From Nemertoderma westbladi (Eukaryota; Xenacoelomorpha; Nemertodermatida; Nemertodermatidae): 64,000 bases of DNA. Shown piece after piece: positions 40,401 through 55,000 of the stretch. The notes beneath the pieces are model-generated. The model made no database searches and was not told the origin of the DNA. It saw only the letters and a program-made list of their open reading frames with translations. Location: positions 17,697 through 81,696 of the forward strand of contig JAUCBJ010001865.1 in assembly GCA_032718475.1 (NCBI GenBank), in the 5' to 3' direction. Every line of letters begins with the position of its first letter. The first letter of the stretch is position 1. Position numbers and translations under genes: made by a program.

Positions 40401-42139
40401 ACCGGACTACCCAAGGAGTGGTCCAGCTCCCACTCATACTTACCGGACTACCCAAGGAGTGGCCCAGCGCCCACTCATACTTACCGGACTACCCAAGGAG
40501 TGGCCCAGCGCCCACTCATACTTAACTGGACTACCCAAGGAGTGGTCCCGCTCCCACTCATACTTACCGTAACTACCCAAGGAGTGGCCCAGCTCCCACT
40601 CATACTTACCGGACTACCCAAGGAGTGGTCCAGCTCCCACTCATACTTACCGGACTACCCAAGGAGTGGTCCAGCTCCCACTCATACTTAACTGGACTAC
40701 CCAAGGAGTGGTCCCGCTCCCACTCATACTTACCGGACTACCCAAGGAGTGGTCCAGCTCCCACTCATACTTACCGGACTACCCAAGGAGTGGTCCAGCG
40801 CCCCCTCATACTTAACTGGAGTACCCAAGGAGTGGTCCCGCTCCCACTCATACTTACCGGACTACCCAAGGAGTGGTCCAGCTCCCACTCATACTTACCG
40901 GACTACCCAAGGAGTGGCCCAGCGCCCACTCATACTTACCGGACTACCCAAGGAGTGGCCCAGCGCCCACTCATACTTACCGTAACTACCCAAGGAGTGG
41001 CCCAGCTCCCACTCATACTTACCGGACTACCCAAGGAGTGGTCCAGCTCCCACTCATACTTACCGGACTACCCAAGGAGTGGCCCAGCTCCCACTCATAC
41101 TTACCGGACTACCCAAGGAGTGGTCCAGCTCCCACTCATACTTACCGTAACTACCCAAGGAGTGGCCCAGCTCCCACTCATACTTAACTGGACTACCCAA
41201 GGAGTGGCCCAGCTCCCACTCATAGTTACCGAACTACCCAAGGAGTGGCCCAGCGCCCACTCATACTTACCGGACTACCCAAGGAGTGGCCCAGCGCCCA
41301 CTCAAACTTAACTGGACTACCCAAGGAGTGGCCCAGCTCCCACTCATAGTTACCGAACTACCCAAGGAGTGGCCCAGCGCCCACTCATACTTACCGGACT
41401 ACCCAAGGAGTGGCCCAGCTCCCACTCATAGTTACCGAACTACCCAAGGAGTGGCCCAGCGCCCACTCATACTTACCGGACTACCCAAGGAGTGGCCCAG
41501 CGCCCACTCAAACTTAACTGGACTACCCAAGGAGTGGCCCAGCTCCCACTCATAGTTACCGAACTACCCAAGGAGTGGCCCAGCGCCCACTCATACTTAC
41601 CGGACTACCCAAGGAGTGGCCCAGCGCCCACTCATACTTACCGTAACTACCCAAGGAGTGGCCCAGCTCCCACTCAAACTTAACTGGACTACCCAAGGAG
41701 TGGCCCAGCTCCCACTCATAGTTACCGAACTACCCAAGGAGTGGCCCAGCGCCCACTCATACTTACCGGACTACCCAAGGAGTGGACCAGCTCCCACTCA
41801 TACTTACCGTAACTACCCAAGGAGTGGCCCAGCTCCCACTCAAACTTAACTGGACTACCCAAGGAGTGGCCCAGCTCCCACTCATAGTTACCGAACTACC
41901 CAAGGAGTGGCCCAGCGCCCACTCATACTTACTGTAACTACCCAAGGAGTGGCCCAGCTCCCACTCATACTTACCGGACTACCCAAGGAGTGGCCCAGCG
42001 CCCACTCATACTTACCGGACTACCCAAGGAGTGGCCCAGCGCCCACTCATACTTACCGTAACTACCCAAGGAGTGGCCCAGCTCCCACTCATACTTACCG
42101 GACTACCCAAGGAGTGGCACAGCACCCACTCATACTTAC
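37434..42139 (-). repeat. Array B: ~115 copies of an exon 3' end plus donor
   Basis: Units of about 41 bp run from the native donor at 42139 leftward. Each contains 27 bases copied from the end of exon 42140-42303 (coding ELGHSLGSP) followed by 14 intron bases: AGTCCG|gtaagtatgagtgg. Most units keep the consensus donor GTAAGTAT. Variant types read TTACG|GTAAG, CCAGTTAAG and TTCG|GTAACT. Higher-order copying is visible: 38844-39449 recurs with a 1076-bp offset at 39920-40525. Confidence 0.97.
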
Positions 42140-42303
42140 CGGACTACCCAAGGAGTGGCCCAGCTCGTGAGCAAATGTGATGTGCGATATAGTGGTTGGA
42201 ACTCGTGAGCCGAAGTTATTGATAGAAACAACTCCGACGTTAATAGTTCTGTATCCCCGTGATCCGAAGTTGATCTTCTTCTGGCAAATACCTCCAACTG
42301 GAC
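42140..42303 (-). CDS. ADAM10: ADAM10-like exon: zinc-binding HELGH
   Basis: 164 nt, phase 1 in and 0 out. The acceptor is ACTTTGTTCAG|GTCC and the donor is AGTCCG|GTAAGTAT. It encodes GGICQKKINFGSRGYR, then NVGVVSINNFGSRVP, then SHITFAHELGHSLGSP, the first two zinc-binding His residues and catalytic Glu of the metalloprotease. The next exon supplies HD. A second AG (GTTGGAG|GT) lies 13 bases into the exon, but the upstream AG gives a loop length closer to that of ADAM10 relatives. This exon is flanked on both sides by arrays made from its own two borders. Confidence 0.94.
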
Positions 42304-45300
42304 CTGAACAAAGTAAAAATATAGAAACATAACCAACTGGACCTGTACAAGGTAAAAATATAGAAACATAACCAACTGGACCTGTACAAAGTAAAAATAT
42401 AGAAACATAACCAACTGGACCTGTACAAAGTAAAAATATAGAAACATAACCAACTGGACCTGTACAAAGTAAAAATATAGAAACATAACCAACTGGACCT
42501 GTACAAAGTAAAAATATAGAAACATAACCAACTGGACCTGTACAAAGTAAAAATATAGAAACATAACCAACTGGACCTGTACAAAGTAAAAATATAGAAA
42601 CATAACCAACTGGACCTGAACAAAGTAAAAATATAGAAACATAACCAACTGGACCTGTACAAAGTAAAAATATAGAAACATAACCAACTGGACCTGTACA
42701 AAGTAAAAATATAGAAACATAACCAACTGGACCTGTACAAAGTAAAAATATAGAAACATAACCAACTGGACCTGTACAAAGTAAAAATATAGAAACATAA
42801 CCAACTGGACCTGTACAAAGTAAAAATATAGAAACATAACCAACTGGACCTGTATAAAGTAAAAATATAGAAACATAACCAACTGGACCTGTACAAAGTA
42901 AAAATATAGAAACATAACCAACTGGACCTGTACAAAGTAAAAATATAGAAACATAACCAACTGGACCTGTACAAAGTAAAAATATAGAAATATAACCAAC
43001 TGGACCTGTACAAGGTAAAAATATAGAAACATAACCAACTGGACCTGTACAAGGTAAAAATATAGAAACATAACCAACTGGACCTGTACAAAGTAAAAAT
43101 ATAGAAACATAACCAACTGGACCTGTACAAAGTAAAAATATAGAAACATAACCAACTGGACCTGTGTACAAAGTAAAAATATAGAAACATAACCAACTGG
43201 ACCTGTACAAAGTAAAAATATAGAAATATAACCAACTGGACCTGTACAAAGTAAAAATATAGAAACATAACCAACTGGACCTGAACAAAGTAAAAATATA
43301 GAAACATAACCAACTGGACCTGTACAAAGTAAAAATATAGAAATATAACCAACTGGACCTGTACAAGGTAAAAATATAGAAACATAACCAACTGGACCTG
43401 TACAAAGTAAAAATATAGAAACATAACCAACTGGACCTGTACAAAGTAAAAATATAGAAACATAACCAACTGGACCTGTACAAAGTAAAAATATAGAAAC
43501 ATAACCAACTGGACCTGTACAAAGTAAAAATATAGAAACATAACCAACTGGACCTGTATAAAGTAAAAATATAGAAACATAACCAACTGGACCTGTACAA
43601 AGTAAAAATATAGAAACATAACCAACTGGACCTGAACAAAGTAAAAATATAGAAACATAACCAACTGGACCTGTACAAAGTAAAAATATAGAAATATAAC
43701 CAACTGGACCTGTACAAGGTAAAAATATAGAAACATAACCAACTGGACCTGTACAAGGTAAAAATATAGAAACATAACCAACTGGACCTGTACAACGTAA
43801 AAATATAGAAACATAACCAACTGGACCTGTACAAAGTAAAAATATAGAAACATAACCAACTGGACCTGAACAAAGTAAAAATATAGAAACATAACCAACT
43901 GGACCTGTACAAAGTAAAAATATAGAAATATAACCAACTGGACCTGTACAAGGTAAAAATATAGAAACATAACCAACTGGACCTGTACAAAGTAAAAATA
44001 TAGAAACATAACCAACTGGACCTGTACAAAGTAAAAATATAGAAACATAACCAACTGGACCTGTACAAAGTAAAAATATAGAAACATAACCAAATGGACC
44101 TGTACAAAGTAAAAATATAGAAACATAACCAACTGGACCTGTATAAAGTAAAAATATAGAAACATAACCAACTGGACCTGTACAAAGTAAAAATATAGAA
44201 ACATAACCAACTGGACCTGAACAAAGTAAAAATATAGAAACATAACCAACTGGACCTGTACAAAGTAAAAATATAGAAATATAACCAACTGGACCTGTAC
44301 AAGGTAAAAATATAGAAACATAACCAACTGGACCTGTACAAGGTAAAAATATAGAAACATAACCAACTGGACCTGTACAAAGTAAAAATATAGAAACATA
44401 ACCAACTGGACCTGTACAAAGTAAAAATATAGAAACATAACCAACTGGACCTGAACAAAGTAAAAATATAGAAACATAACCAACTGGACCTGTACAAAGT
44501 AAAAATATAGAAACATAACCAACTGGACCTGTACAAGGTAAAAATATAGAAACATAACCAACTGGACCTGTACAACGTAAAAATATAGAAACATAACCAA
44601 CTGGACCTGTACAAAGTAAAAATATAGAAACATAACCAACTGGACCTGTGTACAAAGTAAAAATATAGAAACATAACCAACTGGACCTGTACAAAGTAAA
44701 AATATAGAAATATAACCAACTGGACCTGTACAAAGTAAAAATATAGAAACATAACCAACTGGACCTGTACAAAGTAAAAATATAGAAACATAACCAACTG
44801 GACCTGAACAAAGTAAAAATATAGAAACATAACCAACTGGACCTGTACAAAGTAAAAATATAGAAACATAACCAACTGGACCTGTACAAGGTAAAAATAT
44901 AGAAACATAACCAACTGGACCTGTACAAAGTAAAAATATAGAAACATAACCAACTGGACCTGTACAAAGTAAAAATATAGAAACATAACCAACTGGACCT
45001 GTACAAAGTAAAAATATAGAAACATAACCAACTGGACCTGTACAAGGTAAAAATATAGAAACATAACCAACTGGACCTGTACAAAGTAAAAATATAGAAA
45101 CATAACCAACTGGACCTGTACAAAGTAAAAATATAGAAATATAACCAACTGGACCTGTACAAGGTAAAAATATAGAAACATAACCAACTGGACCTGTACA
45201 AGGTAAAAATATAGAAACATAACCAACTGGACCTGTACAAAGTAAAAATATAGAAACATAACCAACTGGACCTGTACAAAGTAAAAATATAGAAACATAA

Positions 45301-48300
45301 CCAACTGGACCTGAACAAAGTAAAAATATAGAAACATAACCAACTGGACCTGTACAAAGTAAAAATATAGAAACATAACCAACTGGACCTGTACAAGGTA
45401 AAAATATAGAAACATAACCAACTGGACCTGTACAACGTAAAAATATAGAAACATAACCAACTGGACCTGTACAAAGTAAAAATATAGAAACATAACCAAC
45501 TGGACCTGTGTACAAAGTAAAAATATAGAAACATAACCAACTGGACCTGTACAAAGTAAAAATATAGAAATATAACCAACTGGACCTGTACAAAGTAAAA
45601 ATATAGAAACATAACCAACTGGACCTGTACAAAGTAAAAATATAGAAACATAACCAACTGGACCTGAACAAAGTAAAAATATAGAAACATAACCAACTGG
45701 ACCTGAACAAAGTAAAAATATAGAAACATAACCAACTGGACCTGTACAAAGTAAAAATATAGAAATATAACCAACTGGACCTGTACAAGGTAAAAATATA
45801 GAAACATAACCAACTGGACCTGTACAAAGTAAAAATATAGAAACATAACCAACTGGACCTGTACAAAGTAAAAATATAGAAACATAACCAACTGGACCTG
45901 TACAAAGTAAAAATATAGAAACATAACCAAATGGACCTGTACAAAGTAAAAATATAGAAACATAACCAACTGGACCTGTATAAAGTAAAAATATAGAAAC
46001 ATAACCAACTGGACCTGTACAAAGTAAAAATATAGAAACATAACCAACTGGACCTGAACAAAGTAAAAATATAGAAACATAACCAACTGGACCTGTACAT
46101 GGTAAAAATATAGAAACATAACCAACTGGACCTGTACAAAGTAAAAATATAGAAACATAACCAACTGGACCTGTACAAGGTAAAAATATAGAAACATAAC
46201 CAACTGGACCTGTACAAAGTAAAAATATAGAAACATAACCAAATGGACCTGTACAAAGTAAAAATATAGAAACATAACCAACTGGACCTGTACAAAGTAA
46301 AAATATAGAAATATAACCAACTGGACCTGTACAAGGTAAAAATATAGAAACATAACCAACTGGACCTGTACAAGGTAAAAATATAGAAACATAACCAACT
46401 GGACCTGTACAAAGTAAAAATATAGAAACATAACCAACTGGACCTGTACAAAGTAAAAATATAGAAACATAACCAACTGGACCTGAACAAAGTAAAAATA
46501 TAGAAACATAACCAACTGGACCTGTACAAAGTAAAAATATAGAAACATAACCAACTGGACCTGTACAAGGTAAAAATATAGAAACATAACCAACTGGACC
46601 TGTACAACGTAAAAATATAGAAACATAACCAACTGGACCTGTACAAAGTAAAAATATAGAAACATAACCAACTGGACCTGTGTACAAAGTAAAAATATAG
46701 AAACATAACCAACTGGACCTGTACAAAGTAAAAATATAGAAATATAACCAACTGGACCTGTACAAAGTAAAAATATAGAAACATAACCAACTGGACCTGT
46801 ACAAAGTAAAAATATAGAAACATAACCAACTGGACCTGAACAAAGTAAAAATATAGAAACATAACCAACTGGACCTGAACAAAGTAAAAATATAGAAACA
46901 TAACCAACTGGACCTGTACAAAGTAAAAATATAGAAATATAACCAACTGGACCTGTACAAGGTAAAAATATAGAAACATAACCAACTGGACCTGTACAAA
47001 GTAAAAATATAGAAACATAACCAACTGGACCTGTACAAAGTAAAAATATAGAAACATAACCAACTGGACCTGTACAAAGTAAAAATATAGAAACATAACC
47101 AAATGGACCTGTACAAAGTAAAAATATAGAAACATAACCAACTGGACCTGTATAAAGTAAAAATATAGAAACATAACCAACTGGACCTGTACAAAGTAAA
47201 AATATAGAAACATAACCAACTGGACCTGAACAAAGTAAAAATATAGAAACATAACCAACTGGACCTGTACAAAGTAAAAATATAGAAATATAACCAACTG
47301 GACCTGTACAAGGTAAAAATATAGAAACATAACCAACTGGACCTGTACAAGGTAAAAATATAGAAACATAACCAACTGGACCTGTACAAAGTAAAAATAT
47401 AGAAACATAACCAACTGGACCTGTACAAAGTAAAAATATAGAAACATAACCAACTGGACCTGAACAAAGTAAAAATATAGAAACATAACCAACTGGACCT
47501 GTACAAAGTAAAAATATAGAAACATAACCAACTGGACCTGTACAAGGTAAAAATATAGAAACATAACCAACTGGACCTGTACAACGTAAAAATATAGAAA
47601 CATAACCAACTGGACCTGTACAAAGTAAAAATATAGAAACATAACCAACTGGACCTGTGTACAAAGTAAAAATATAGAAACATAACCAACTGGACCTGTA
47701 CAAAGTAAAAATATAGAAATATAACCAACTGGACCTGTACAAAGTAAAAATATAGAAACATAACCAACTGGACCTGTACAAAGTAAAAATATAGAAACAT
47801 AACCAACTGGACCTGAACAAAGTAAAAATATAGAAACATAACCAACTGGACCTGTACAAAGTAAAAATATAGAAACATAACCAACTGGACCTGTACAAGG
47901 TAAAAATATAGAAACATAACCAACTGGACCTGTACAAAGTAAAAATATAGAAACATAACCAACTGGACCTGTACAAAGTAAAAATATAGAAACATAACCA
48001 ACTGGACCTGTACAAAGTAAAAATATAGAAACATAACCAACTGGACCTGTACATGGTAAAAATATAGAAACATAACCAACTGGACCTGTACAAAGTAAAA
48101 ATATAGAAACATAACCAACTGGACCTGTACATGGTAAAAATATAGAAATATAACCAACTGGACCTGTACAAGGTAAAAATATAGAAACATAACCAACTGG
48201 ACCTGTACAAGGTAAAAATATAGAAACATAACCAACTGGACCTGTACAAAGTAAAAATATAGAAACATAACCAACTGGACCTGTACAAAGTAAAAATATA

Positions 48301-51300
48301 GAAACATAACCAACTGGACCTGAACAAAGTAAAAATATAGAAACATAACCAACTGGACCTGTACAAAGTAAAAATATAGAAACATAACCAACTGGACCTG
48401 TACAAAGTAAAAATATAGAAACATAACCAACTGGACCTGTACAAGGTAAAAATATAGAAACATAACCAACTGGACCTGTACAAGGTAAAAATATAGAAAC
48501 ATAACCAACTGGACCTGTACAAAGTAAAAATATAGAAACATAACCAACTGGACCTGTACAAAGTAAAAATATAGAAACATAACCAACTGGACCTGTACAA
48601 AGTAAAAATATAGAAACATAACCAACTGGACCTGTACAAGGTAAAAATATAGAAACATAACCAACTGGACCTGTACAAAGTAAAAATATCGAAACATAAC
48701 CAACTGGACCTGTACAAAGTAAAAATATAGAAACATAACCAACTGGACCTGAACAAAGTAAAAATATAGAAACATAACCAACTGGACCTGTACAAAGTAA
48801 AAATATAGAAACATAACCAACTGGACCTGTACAAAGTAAAAATATAGAAACATAACCAACTGGACCTGTACAAGGTAAAAATATAGAAACATAACCAACT
48901 GGACCTGTACAAAGTAAAAATATCGAAACATAACCAACTGGACCTGTGTATAAAGTAAAAATATAGAAACATAACCAACTGGACCTGTACAAAGTAAAAA
49001 TATCGAAACATAACCAACAGGACCTGTGTATAAAGTAAAAATATAGAAACATAACCAACTGGACCTGTACAAAGTAAAAATATAGAAACATAACCAACTG
49101 GACCTGTACAAAGTAAAAATATCGAAACATAACCAACTGGACCTGTGTATAAAGTAAAAATATAGAAACATAACCAACTGGACCTGTACAAAGTAAAAAT
49201 ATAGAAACATAACCAACTGGACCTGTACAAAGTAAAAATATAGAAACATAACCAACTGGACCTGAACAAAGTAAAAATATAGAAACATAACCAACTGGAC
49301 CTGTACAAGGTAAAAATATCGAAACATAACCAACTGGACCTGTACAAAGTAAAAATATAGAAACATAACCAACTGGACCTGTACAAGGTAAAAATATCGA
49401 AACATAACCAACAGGACCTGTGTATAAAGTAAAAATATAGAAACATAACCAACTGGACCTGTACAAAGTAAAAATATAGAAACATAACCAACTGGACCTG
49501 TACAAGGTAAAAATATAGAAACATAACCAACTGGACCTGTACAAGGTAAAAATATAGAAACATAACCAACTGGACCTGTACAAAGTAAAAATATAGAAAC
49601 ATAACCAACTGGACCTGTACAAAGTAAAAATATAGAAACATAACCAACTGGACCTGTACAAAGTAAAAATATAGAAACATAACCAACTGGACCTGAACAA
49701 AGTAAAAATATAGAAACATAACCAACTGGACCTGTACAAAGTAAAAATATAGAAACATAACCAACTGGACCTGTACAAGGTAAAAATATAGAAACATAAC
49801 CAACTGGACCTGTACAAGGTAAAAATATAGAAACATAACCAACTGGACCTGTACAAAGTAAAAATATAGAAACATAACCAACTGGACCTGAACAAAGTAA
49901 AAATATAGAAACATAACCTACTGGACCTGAACCAAGTAAAAATATAGAAACATAACCAACTGGACCCGAACAAAGTAAAAATATAGAAACATAACCAACT
50001 GGACCAGTATAAGGTAAAAATATAGAAACATAACCAACTGGACCTGTATAAAGTAAAAATATAGAAACATAACCAACTGGACCTGTACAAGGTAAAAATA
50101 TAGAAACATAACCAACTGGACCTGTACAAAGTAAAAATATAGAAACATAACCAACTGGACCTGTGTACAAAGTAAAAATATAGAAACATAATCAACTGGA
50201 CCTGAACAAAGTAAAAATATAGAAACATAACCAACTGGACCTGTATAAAGTAAAAATATAGAAACATAACCAACTGGACCTGTACAAAGTAAAAATATAG
50301 AAACATAACCAACTGGACCTGTACAAAGTAAAAATATAGAAACATAACCAACTGGACCTGTACAAAGTAAAAATATAGAAACATAACCAACTGGACCTGA
50401 ACAAAGTAAAAATATAGAAACATAACCAACTGGACCTGTACAAAGTAAAAATATAGAAACATAACCAACTGGACCTGTACAAAGTAAAAATATAGAAACA
50501 TAACCAACTGGACCTGTACAAAGTAAAAATATAGAAACATAACCAACTGGACCTGTACAAAGTAAAAATATAGAAACATAACCAACTGGACCTGTACAAG
50601 GTAAAAATATAGAAACATAACCAACTGGACCTGTACAAAGTAAAAATATAGAAACATAACCAACTGGACCTGTACAAGGTAAAAATATAGAAACATAACC
50701 AACTGGACCTGTACAAAGTAAAAATATAGAAACATAACCAACTGGACCTGTACAAAGTAAAAATATAGAAACATAACCAACTGGACCTGTACAAAGTAAA
50801 AATATAGAAACATAACCAACTGGACCTGTATAAAGTAAAAATATAGAAATATAACCAACTGGACCTGTACAAAGTAAAAATATAGAAACATAACCAACTG
50901 GACCTGTACAAAGTAAAAATATAGAAACATAACCAACTGGACCTGAACAAAGTAAAAATATAGAAACATAACCAACTGGATCTGAACAAAGTAAAAATAT
51001 AGAAACATAACCAACTGGACCTGTACAAAGTAAAAATATAGAAACATAACCAACTGGACCTGTACAAAGTAAAAATATAGAAACATAACCAACTGGACCT
51101 GAACAAAGTAAAAATATAGAAACATAACCAACTGGACCTGTACAAAGTAAAAATATAGAAACATAACCAACTGGACCTGAACAAAGTAAAAATATAGAAA
51201 CATAACCAACTGGATCTGAACAAAGTAAAAATATAGAAACATAACCAACTGGACCTGTACAAAGTAAAAATATAGAAACATAACCAACTGGACCTGAACA

Positions 51301-52090
51301 AAGTAAAAATATAGAAACATAACCAACTGGACCTGTACAAAGTAAAAATATAGAAACATAACCAACTGGACCTGAACAAAGTAAAAATATAGAAACATAA
51401 CCAACTGGATCTGAACAAAGTAAAAATATAGAAACATAACCAACTGGACCTGTACAAAGTAAAAATATAGAAACATAACCAACTGGACCTGTACAAAGTA
51501 AAAATATAGAAACATAACCAACTGGACCTGTACAAAGTAAAAATATAGAAACATAACCAACTGGACCTGAACAAAGTAAAAATATAGAAACATAACCAAC
51601 TGGATCTGAACAAAGTAAAAATATAGAAACATAACCAACTGGACCTGTACAAAGTAAAAATATAGAAACATAACCAACTGGACCTGAACAAAGTAAAAAT
51701 ATAGAAACATAACCAACTGGACCTGTACAAAGTAAAAATATAGAAACATAACCAACTGGACCTGAACAAAGTAAAAATATAGAAACATAACCAACTGGAT
51801 CTGAACAAAGTAAAAATATAGAAACATAACCAACTGGACCTGTACAAAGTAAAAATATAGAAACATAACCAACTGGACCTGTACAAAGTAAAAATATAGA
51901 AACATAACCAACTGGACCTGAACAAAGTAAAAATATAGAAACATAACCAACTGGATCTGAACAAAGTAAAAATATAGAAACATAACCAACTGGACCTGTA
52001 CAAAGTAAAAATATAGAAACATAACCAACTGGACCTGTACAAAGTAAAAATATAGAAACATAACCAACTGGACCTGTACATGGTAAAAAT
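42304..52090 (-). repeat. Array C: ~250 copies of a 3' splice site plus exon start
   Basis: Units of 39 bp end at the native acceptor. Each carries 29 intron bases with a pyrimidine-rich stretch and acceptor (tttttactttgtacag) followed by the first 10 bases of exon 42140-42303, GTCCAGTTGG. Nearly all units keep the AG. Variants include TTCAG for TACAG, CTTGTACAG, and 41-bp units with an extra GT. Because 39 is divisible by three, all minus frames are open for thousands of bases. A 195-bp (five-unit) higher-order repeat marked by GGATCTGAAC occurs at 50.97-51.96 kb, and larger blocks recur across 43-48 kb. Confidence 0.97.
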
Positions 52091-55000
52091 ATTGGCCTAC
52101 AGACTGACTGTCCCACAGCCAATGAATCCCACATAGACTGTCCCACTAGCAACTGATCGCCATATAGACTGTCCCACAGCCACTGAACGCCATATAGACT
52201 GTCCCACAGCCATACTGATCGCTATATAGACTGTCCCACAGCCACTGATCGCCATATAGACTGTCCCACAACCACTGATCATCATATAGACTGTCCCACA
52301 ACCACTGAACGCCATATAGACTGTCCCACAGCCACTGATCGCTATATAGACTGTCCCACAGCCACTGATCGCCATATAGACTGTCCCACAACCACTGATC
52401 ACCATATAGACTGTCCCACAACCACTGAACGCCATATAGACTCTCCCACAACCACTGAACGCCATATAGACTGTCCCACAACCACTGATGTCATATAGAG
52501 ATTGTCACAAAGCCACTGAACGCCATATAGACTGTCCCTCAACCACTGAACGCCATATAGACTGTCCCACAACCACTGATGTCATATAGAGACTGTCACA
52601 AAGCCACTAACGCCATATAGACTCACCCACAGCCACTGATCGCTATATAGACTGTCCCACAGCCACTGAACGCCATATAGACTGCCCACAACCATTGAAC
52701 GCCCTATAGACTGTACTACAACCATTGAACGCCATATAGACTGTCCCACAGCCACTGATCGCCATATAGACTCTCCCACAGCCGTTGAACGCCCTATAGG
52801 CTGTACTACAACCATTGAAAGCCATATAGACTGTCCCGCAACCACTGAACGCCATATAGACTGTCACAAAGCCACTGATCGCCATATAGACTGTCCCACA
52901 GCCACTGATCGCCATATAGACTCTCCCACAGCCGTTGAACGCCCTATAGACTGTACTACAACCATTGAACGCCATATAGACTGTCCCACAACCACTGAAC
53001 GCCATATAGACTGTCACAAAGCCACTGATGATCGCCATATAGACTGTCCCAGAGCCACTGATCGCCATATAGACTCTCCCACAGCCGCTGAACGCCCTAT
53101 AGACCGTACCACAACCATTGAACGCCATATAGACTGTCACAAAGTCACTGAACGCCATATAGTGTGTCCCACAGCCACTGAACGCCCTATAGACTGTCCC
53201 ACAACCACTGAACGCCATATAGACTGTCCCACAGCCACTGATCGCTATATAGACTGTCCCACAGCCACTGAACTCCATATAGACTGCCCACAACCATTGA
53301 ACGCCCTATAGACTGTCACAAAGCCACTGAACGCCATATAGACTGTCCACAACCACTGAACGCCAAATAGACTGTCCCACAGCCACTGAACGCCACATAG
53401 ACTGTCCCACAACCACTGAACGCCATATAGACTCTCCTACAGCCACTGATGCCATATAGAGACTGTCACACTGGCCACTGAACGCCATATAGACTCTTCC
53501 ACAGCCACTGATGCCAGATAGAGACTGTCACACTGGCCTCTGAACGCCATATAGACTATTCCACAGCCACTGTTTCATATAGAGACTGTCACACTGGCCA
53601 ATAAACGCCATATAGACTGTCCCACAACCACTGAACGCCCTATAAGACTGTCCCACAACCACTGGACGCCATATAGATTGTCCCACAACCACTGAACGCC
53701 ATATAGACTCTCCCACAGCCACTAATCGCCATATAGACTCTCCCACAGCCACTGATGCCATATAGAGACTGTCACACTGGCCACTGAACGCGATATAGAC
53801 TCTCCCACAACCACTGAACGCCATATAGACTGACCCAAAACCACTGATGTCATATAGAGACTGTCACAAAGCCACTGAACGCCATATAGACTGTCCCTCA
53901 ACCACTTAACGCCATATAGACTCTCCCACAGCCACTGATGCCATATATAGACTGTCCCACAGCCACTGATCGCCATATAGACTGTCCCACAACCACTGAA
54001 CGCCATATAGACTGTCCCACAACCACTGAACGCCATATAGACTGTCCCTCAACCACTGAACGCCATATAGAGACTGTCACACTGGCTATTGAACGCCGTA
54101 TAGACTGTCACAAAGCCACTGAACGCCATATAGACTGTCACAAAGCCACTGAACGCCATATATAGACTGTCCCACAACCGCTGAACGCCATATAGACTGT
54201 CCCACAACCACTGAACGCCATATAAAGACTGTCACACTGGCTATTGAACGCCGTATAGACTGTCACAAAGCCACTGAACGCCATATAGACTGTCACAAAG
54301 CCACTGAACGCCATATATAGACTGTCCCACAACCACTGAACGCCCTATAGACTGTCCCACAACCACTGAACGCCATATAGACTGTCCCACAACCACTGAA
54401 CGCCATATAGACTCTCCCACAGCAACTGATGCCATATAGAAACTGTCACACTGGCCATTGAACGCCATATAGACTCTCCCACAACTACTGAACGCCATAG
54501 ACTGTCCCACAAACACTGAACGCCATATAGACTGTCCCACAACCACTGAACGCCATATAGAGACAGTCACACTGGCCATTGAACGCCATATAAACTGTCA
54601 CAAAGCCACTGATCGCGATATAGACTGTCACAAAGCCACTGAACGCCATATAGACTAGACTGTCCCACAGCCACTGATCACCATATAGACTCACCCACAG
54701 CCACCGATCGCTATATAGACTGTTCCACAGCCACTGAACGCCATATAGACTGCCCCACTACCACTGATCGCCATATAGACTGTCCCACAGCCACTGATCG
54801 CCATATAGACTCTCCCACAGCCACTGATCGCTATATAGACTGTCCCACAGCCACTGATCGCCATATAGACTCTCCCACAACCACTGAACGCCATATAGAC
54901 TGTCCAACAACCACTGAACGCCATATAGACTGTCACAAAGCAACATATATACATATACACATATATAGACTCATATAGACTCTCCCACAGTCACTGATGC

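Noticed and set aside
42290-42303. Use of the second AG (GTTGGAG|GT) as the acceptor of exon 42140-42303
   Set aside because: It is in frame too, but gives a shorter loop than ADAM10 relatives, and the array units copy the upstream AG as the splice border.
42095-52152. Minus-strand open frames of 629-3275 residues across 42-52 kb as giant repetitive proteins
   Set aside because: They exist only because the 39-bp unit has no stop in any minus frame. The same DNA is open in three frames, begins with no promoter or start context, and is explained as a splice-acceptor array.
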